Origin: Gammaproteobacteria bacterium
GTDB lineage: Bacteria; Pseudomonadota; Gammaproteobacteria; Chromatiales; Chromatiaceae
DNA length: 9,278 nucleotides
Direction of reading: 5' to 3'
Assembly: GCA_024277555.1 (NCBI GenBank)
Contig: JAJRUY010000049.1
Span: 1-9,278, forward strand
Shown: positions 5,741 through 9,278 of the stretch, in pieces
Layout of the letters: the number at the start of each line of letters is the position of its first letter
Numbering within the stretch: the stretch's first letter is position 1
Notes under the pieces: generated by a model
Databases searched by the model: none
Seen by the model: only the letters and a program-made list of their open reading frames with translations
Told to the model about the DNA's origin: nothing
Translations under genes and position numbers: made by a program

Positions 5741-6073
5741 ATGTCTATCGAAGTAGATGGTAAGACTTTTGAGACTGACGAAGAAGGCTACCTGGTAAAC
5801 CTGAACGACTGGGTTCCCGGTGTTGCTGAAGTAATGGCGAAAGAAGATGATCTGGAGCTGACTGATGAGCACTGGGATATTATCAATTTCCTGCGTGAAT
5901 ACTATGAAGAATACCAAATTGCTCCTGCGGTTCGGGTGCTGACAAAGGCCGTAGGCAAGCGCCTGGGCAAGGAGAAGGGCAATAGTAAATACCTGTACGG
6001 GCTGTTCCCTTATGGTCCGGGCAAGCAGGCCTGCCGCTATGCCGGCCTGCCCAAGCCGACTGGCTGCGTGTAA
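5741..6073 (+). CDS. dsrC: Sulfur carrier protein DsrC
   Basis: 110 aa, DsrC/TusE family. It carries sulfur as persulfide or trisulfide between DsrEFH, DsrAB and the DsrMKJOP complex. The flexible C-terminal arm has both functional cysteines, Cys109 (next to last residue, in PTGCV) and Cys98 (KQACRYAG), 11 apart as in true DsrC. TusE proteins lack the inner one. The N-terminus is MSIEVDGKTFETDEEGYLVN and the helical core contains EHWDIINFLREYYEEYQIAPAVRVL. GGAG (5729-5732) lies 8 nt before the ATG. A T-rich repeated spacer precedes it and a strong stem-loop follows it, consistent with the high DsrC amounts known in other organisms, though that link is inferred. Confidence 0.98.
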   Translation: MSIEVDGKTFETDEEGYLVNLNDWVPGVAEVMAKEDDLELTDEHWDIINFLREYYEEYQIAPAVRVLTKAVGKRLGKEKGNSKYLYGLFPYGPGKQACRYAGLPKPTGCV

Positions 6074-6083
6074 TTGCAGATTG

Positions 6084-6161
6084 AACCGGCGGGAGGGCAG
6101 CTAGGGAATCTCTGGCCCATGATTTATTCAGAGATTGCTTGAGGAAGCCCTCCCGGTTTTT
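6084..6161 (+). terminator. Nested stem-loop with T run between dsrC and dsrM (attenuator or mRNA stabiliser candidate)
   Basis: Outer stem: GGGAGGGC (6091-6098) pairs with GCCCTCCC (6147-6154), extended across a 3-nt bulge by AACC (6084-6087) with GGTT (6155-6158). Inner stem: AATCTCTG (6107-6114) pairs perfectly with CAGAGATT (6129-6136), loop 14 nt. The outer stem runs straight into TTTTT (6157-6161). Full termination is unlikely because dsrM, dsrK and dsrL continue in the same direction. Partial termination, or protection of the upstream dsrEFHC message from 3' exonucleases, would fit a need for more DsrC than membrane complex. Confidence 0.6.
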
Positions 6162-6188
6162 CCGAAATCTGAAAGAGTTTTTCGAAAC

Positions 6189-6914
6189 ATGTCGCTTGCT
6201 ATCACAGTACTTTTTTATCTGGCCACGGTAATCCTGGTTGTTGGGCTGGCGTATCGTATCTGGGTTTATGCCAGGGTTCCTGCGCCCCTCAAAATTGTTA
6301 CCACCCCGGCACCCGTGACCAAAGCTGGCGTGGTTCTGCGCATGTTCCGCGAAGTGGCATTTTTTGAAAGTCTTTTCAAAAGCAACAAGCTGCTGTGGCT
6401 GCTGGGGGTGCTGTTTCATTTCGGCTTGTTGCTGGTATTGTTGCGTCATCTGCGCTACTTCATCAATCCTGTTCCGGCCGTTATCGAACTTGTGCAGCCC
6501 TTTGGCAAGTACGCAGCGTTTGCCATGATTGCCGGTCTGCTGGGGTTGTGGGTGCGCCGTTTGGTCATCGACCGCGTACGGTATATCAGCGCCCCTTCCG
6601 ATCATCTGATCCTGGCGTTGCTGCTGCTGATTGGCATCAGCGGAGCTTCCATGACTTTCGTTTCCCATGTTGATATTGTCGGCCTCAAGAGTTTCACCAT
6701 GGGCCTGATGACTTTTGACTGGAAGCCGTTGCCACCGGATCTGCTGCTCGTGATACATCTGTTTCTGGTGGCGGTGCTGATGATCATTTTCCCTTACAGC
6801 AAGTTGCTGCATGGAGTGGGCGTGTTTTTCAGTCCGACCCGCAACCAGGTGGACAACCCGCGGGAAAAACGCCATTTGGCGGATTGGGCGCGCAAGCTGG
6901 AAGAGAACTCCTGA
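6189..6914 (+). CDS. dsrM: Haem b membrane subunit DsrM of the DsrMKJOP complex
   Basis: 241 aa from ATG 6189. Inner-membrane di-haem b protein of the NarI type, exchanging electrons with the quinone pool. About five membrane helices are visible: roughly residues 4-26, 68-87, 106-122, 138-156 and 184-205. Histidines at 77 and 87 in helix 2 and at 190 and 208 in or near helix 5 have spacings of 10 and 18, the same as the haem ligands of E. coli NarI. The short C-terminus is charged and cytoplasmic-looking (DNPREKRHLADWARKLEE). An in-frame TTG at 6135 would add 18 non-conserved residues and place the dsrC-dsrM stem-loop in coding sequence, so I prefer 6189. The ribosome site is weak (GAAAGAG about 11 nt upstream). 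Confidence 0.94.
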   Translation: MSLAITVLFYLATVILVVGLAYRIWVYARVPAPLKIVTTPAPVTKAGVVLRMFREVAFFESLFKSNKLLWLLGVLFHFGLLLVLLRHLRYFINPVPAVIELVQPFGKYAAFAMIAGLLGLWVRRLVIDRVRYISAPSDHLILALLLLIGISGASMTFVSHVDIVGLKSFTMGLMTFDWKPLPPDLLLVIHLFLVAVLMIIFPYSKLLHGVGVFFSPTRNQVDNPREKRHLADWARKLEENS

Positions 6915-6955
6915 TAACTGCACGGCATTGGTTAAAGAGGCAATAGGTTCAGCTC

Positions 6956-8491
6956 ATGGCAAAAGCGAAATTTGAAGTTCCCGAGCTCCAGGAATATCCA
7001 CAGGTTCCAACAATCGAGCCAGGCGCCATGGCGCATCTGGAAACCTTCAAGGCAAAACCGGAGTTTCAGGAAGCCCTGGGTTTTCCAGGCGAACTGGCGG
7101 AAAACTGGCAGGAACAAGCCATCGAAGCCATGGGGGACATGCTGGGCAAGTACCGCTCCCTGAAAGTGTATATGGACTCCTGCGTAAAATGCGGAGCCTG
7201 CACCGACAAATGCCATTATTACCTGGGAACCAAAGATCCAAAGAACATGCCTGTGGCTCGTCAGGATCTGATGCGCAAGGTATATCGCCGTTACTTTACC
7301 CTTGCAGGCAAGTTCTTTCCCAAGCTGGTAGGTGCCAGCGATTTTACCCAGGAAGTGCTGGACGACTGGTACAACTATTTCCACCAGTGCTCCCAGTGCC
7401 GCCGTTGCTCGGTGTTCTGTCCCTACGGTATTGATACTGCAGAAATCTCCATGGCGGCGCGGGAGATAATGGATCGCATTGGCCTTGGTGACAAATACTC
7501 CAACGAAATCATCGGCAAGGTTTACCGTATCGGCAACAACCTGGGTCTTCCCGGTCCGGCTCTTGAAGACACTCTGGAAGGCCTCGAGGAAGACGTTTTT
7601 GACGAGACTGGTGTGGAAGTTAAATTTCCCCTGGACGTAAAGGGAGCAGATATCCTGCTGGTTACCCCTTCTGCCGATTTCTTTGCCGAGCCCCATGTCG
7701 ATGGTCTCATCGGTTATGGAAAGGTGTTTCATGAGGCAGGTGTTTCCTGGACCATCAGTTCCAAGGCATCCGAAGCGGCCAACTTCGGCATGTTCATTGG
7801 TTCCTACGAGAACATGCGCAAGGTTTCACTGCGGATTCGTGAGGCGGCGCTGGAGCTGGGCGTAAAACGTATCGTATTTGGCGAGTGTGGCCATGCCTGG
7901 CGGGTGGCCTATGCCTTCCTGAATACCCTGGCAGGGCCGTTCGACTTCCTGGACCAGAACTACCCCGTGCCCCAGCACATCCTGGAATTCACCCTGGACG
8001 AGATCGAGAAAGGCACGTTGAATATTGACAAATCGCTGAACGACGACATGGTGCTGACCTTTCACGATTCCTGCAACGTGGCGCGGGCAACCCGCATGGG
8101 CGACAAGCCCGGTGGGCAGTTCGACATACCCAGGGCAGTCATCAAAGCGGTGTGCAACAACTATGTTGATATGCCGGCAGACAGCATCCGTGAAGCGACT
8201 TTCTGCTGTGGTGGTGGCGGTGGTTTGCTCACTGACGATCTCATGGAGCTCCGCGTCAAAGGCGCCAAACCCCGCATGGAAGCACTCAAGAGCGTTACCG
8301 AAGAGTATGGGGTTACCCACATGGCGGCAATTTGTGCTATCTGCAAATCGCAGTTCACCAAGGTCATTCCTTACTACGGTTTTGAAATGGATCAGATTGT
8401 CAGCGTACACCAACTGGTGTCCAACGCCCTGATCCTCACCGGGCAGAACAGCGAAAGCGAAGAAGACAAATCCGAGGAAGACGCCGCTTGA
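6956..8491 (+). CDS. dsrK: HdrD-like iron-sulfur protein DsrK of the DsrMKJOP complex
   Basis: 511 aa. Membrane-associated cytoplasmic subunit related to heterodisulfide reductase HdrD, thought to act on the DsrC disulfide or trisulfide together with DsrM. Two [4Fe-4S] motifs of the CX2CX2CX3C type are complete: Cys76/79/82/86 (CVKCGACTDKC) and Cys145/148/151/155 (CSQCRRCSVFC). The HdrD-type catalytic cluster region is present through Cys311 (GECGH), Cys373 (HDSCN), Cys417-Cys418 followed by five glycines, and Cys460-x2-Cys463. The C-terminal tail is very acidic (SEEDKSEEDAA). The ATG at 6956 follows AGG at 6945-6947 by 8 nt, a moderate site, and the gap after dsrM is 41 nt. dsrJ, dsrO and dsrP are not in the window and would be expected downstream of dsrL. 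Confidence 0.96.
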   Translation: MAKAKFEVPELQEYPQVPTIEPGAMAHLETFKAKPEFQEALGFPGELAENWQEQAIEAMGDMLGKYRSLKVYMDSCVKCGACTDKCHYYLGTKDPKNMPVARQDLMRKVYRRYFTLAGKFFPKLVGASDFTQEVLDDWYNYFHQCSQCRRCSVFCPYGIDTAEISMAAREIMDRIGLGDKYSNEIIGKVYRIGNNLGLPGPALEDTLEGLEEDVFDETGVEVKFPLDVKGADILLVTPSADFFAEPHVDGLIGYGKVFHEAGVSWTISSKASEAANFGMFIGSYENMRKVSLRIREAALELGVKRIVFGECGHAWRVAYAFLNTLAGPFDFLDQNYPVPQHILEFTLDEIEKGTLNIDKSLNDDMVLTFHDSCNVARATRMGDKPGGQFDIPRAVIKAVCNNYVDMPADSIREATFCCGGGGGLLTDDLMELRVKGAKPRMEALKSVTEEYGVTHMAAICAICKSQFTKVIPYYGFEMDQIVSVHQLVSNALILTGQNSESEEDKSEEDAA

Positions 8492-8561
8492 ACGGGCGCT
8501 CTTTCGCAACAAAATAATCCTCCCGAAAGGGTAACAGTTTTAACTGGTTTGGAGAGTGACA

Positions 8562-9278
8562 ATGGCAACTCCTAGTGATGAAATGACAAAGAGCATTACC
8601 TGGCGTCGGTTTGAAGAAGGCAAGAACAAATGGGACGACTGGACGGATGACATCTTCAACTATGATACTTCACATAAATGTCCCACCTATGTTCATGAAA
8701 CTCCTCCTTGCCAGGGTAGTTGCCCCTCCGGTCACGACGTTCGCGGCTGGCTGTCCATCGTGCGTGGTATCGAAAAGCCGGCAAAAGGCATGGAGATGGA
8801 AGAATATGCATTCCGCCGCGCTACCGAGTCCAACCCTTTTCCATCCATGATGGGCCGCGTGTGTCCTGCGCCTTGCCAGGACGGTTGTAACCGCAATGCG
8901 GTGGAAGACTATGTTGGCATCAACTCCATCGAACAGTTTATCGGCGACAAGGGATTGGAAAAAGGCTATGCCTTTGAAGCCGGCAAGGATACCGGGAAGA
9001 AGGTTGCGGTTATCGGCGGTGGTCCTGGCGGTATGGCTGCGGCCTATCAACTGCGCCGCATGGGACATGCTGTGACCGTGTTCGAAGCCCAGCCGGAGCT
9101 TGGCGGCATGATGCGCTACGGTATCCCCAACTACCGCGTTCCCCGCGACAAGCTGGCGGCTGAAAATCAGCGTATCGTGGATATGGGCGTTGAGGTTCGC
9201 TTCAACACCCGAGTGGGCAAGGACATCAGCGTCGAGGATCTGGAAAAAGACCATGACGCCATTATCTGGGCGCTAGGC
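8562..9278 (+). CDS. dsrL: DsrL, NAD(P)H:acceptor oxidoreductase of the Dsr pathway (3' end cut off)
   Basis: 239 codons are visible with no stop, about a third of the usual length near 650 aa. It is an iron-sulfur flavoprotein related to the glutamate synthase small subunit (GltD), which partners DsrAB and passes electrons to NAD(P)+ during sulfur oxidation. The N-terminal GltD-like Fe-S domain shows Cys40, Cys50, Cys54 (CQGSC) and Cys101, Cys105, Cys109 (CPAPCQDGC). An FAD-binding Rossmann motif GGGPGG lies at 152-157 in VAVIGGGPGGMAAAY, with Glu175 ending the second strand, and GGMMRYGIPNYR follows as in GltD. The start is set by GGAGAG (8551-8556) and the N-terminus MATPSDEMTK. The NAD(P)H domain and C-terminal ferredoxin domain, which separate DsrL subtypes, lie outside the window. 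Confidence 0.95.
   Translation, partial: MATPSDEMTKSITWRRFEEGKNKWDDWTDDIFNYDTSHKCPTYVHETPPCQGSCPSGHDVRGWLSIVRGIEKPAKGMEMEEYAFRRATESNPFPSMMGRVCPAPCQDGCNRNAVEDYVGINSIEQFIGDKGLEKGYAFEAGKDTGKKVAVIGGGPGGMAAAYQLRRMGHAVTVFEAQPELGGMMRYGIPNYRVPRDKLAAENQRIVDMGVEVRFNTRVGKDISVEDLEKDHDAIIWALG

Noticed and set aside
6135..6188. TTG start that would lengthen DsrM by 18 residues
   Set aside because: No ribosome site fits it, the extension is not membrane-like, and it would run through the right arm of the stem-loop. ATG at 6189 leads directly into the first membrane helix.
8535..8546. CAGTT-TT-AACTG hairpin between dsrK and dsrL
   Set aside because: A 5-bp AT-rich stem with a 2-nt loop is too weak to call a terminator or regulator.
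1..9278. CRISPR array to match the Cas6-like gene
   Set aside because: No regularly spaced 25-40 bp repeats were seen anywhere in the window. The only tandem repeat (1961-2000) has two short copies.

Overview
The window comes from a sulfur-oxidising proteobacterium, most likely a gammaproteobacterium of the Chromatiales or a related thiotrophic (possibly symbiotic) lineage. The basis is a colinear oxidative dissimilatory sulfite reductase cluster in the order dsrA-dsrB-dsrE-dsrF-dsrH-dsrC-dsrM-dsrK-dsrL. dsrEFH and dsrL are hallmarks of the reverse (sulfur-oxidising) Dsr pathway. The lineage is inferred from remembered protein similarity and moderate GC content, not from a search.

Left part (1-1507, minus strand): three tightly packed genes are transcribed leftwards. 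They encode a 66-residue acidic protein, a 234-residue TPR-like helical protein, and a protein cut by the window edge whose 198 visible residues resemble the Cas6/Cmx6 family (type I-MYXAN CRISPR RNA endonuclease-like). No CRISPR array or other cas gene is visible. This is the least explained part of the window.

Middle (1508-2101): a 594-bp divergent intergenic region has no credible gene. It holds a good sigma70-type promoter candidate facing dsrA (TTGACC-N17-TAACAT) with an inverted repeat over its -35 box. Further on are a weaker second promoter candidate, several hairpins, and a 21-bp-period tandem repeat of GTCAGC-N8-GACAA about 100-140 bp before dsrA.

Right part (2102-9278, plus strand): the dsr operon. 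DsrAB is the siroheme/Fe-S sulfite reductase that, in reverse, oxidises persulfidic sulfur to sulfite. DsrEFH relays sulfur to DsrC through DsrE Cys78. DsrC carries it on its C-terminal cysteines (Cys98, Cys109). DsrM (haem b membrane protein) and DsrK (HdrD-like Fe-S protein) are part of the DsrMKJOP membrane complex that handles DsrC. DsrL is an NAD(P)H:acceptor oxidoreductase partnering DsrAB, and only its first 239 codons are present. The key cysteines and histidines expected in each complete protein are present at the family's spacing, so the set looks functional. Between dsrC and dsrM lies a nested stem-loop ending in a short T run, a candidate attenuator or mRNA-stabilising element. No tRNA, rRNA, insertion sequence or CRISPR array was seen.
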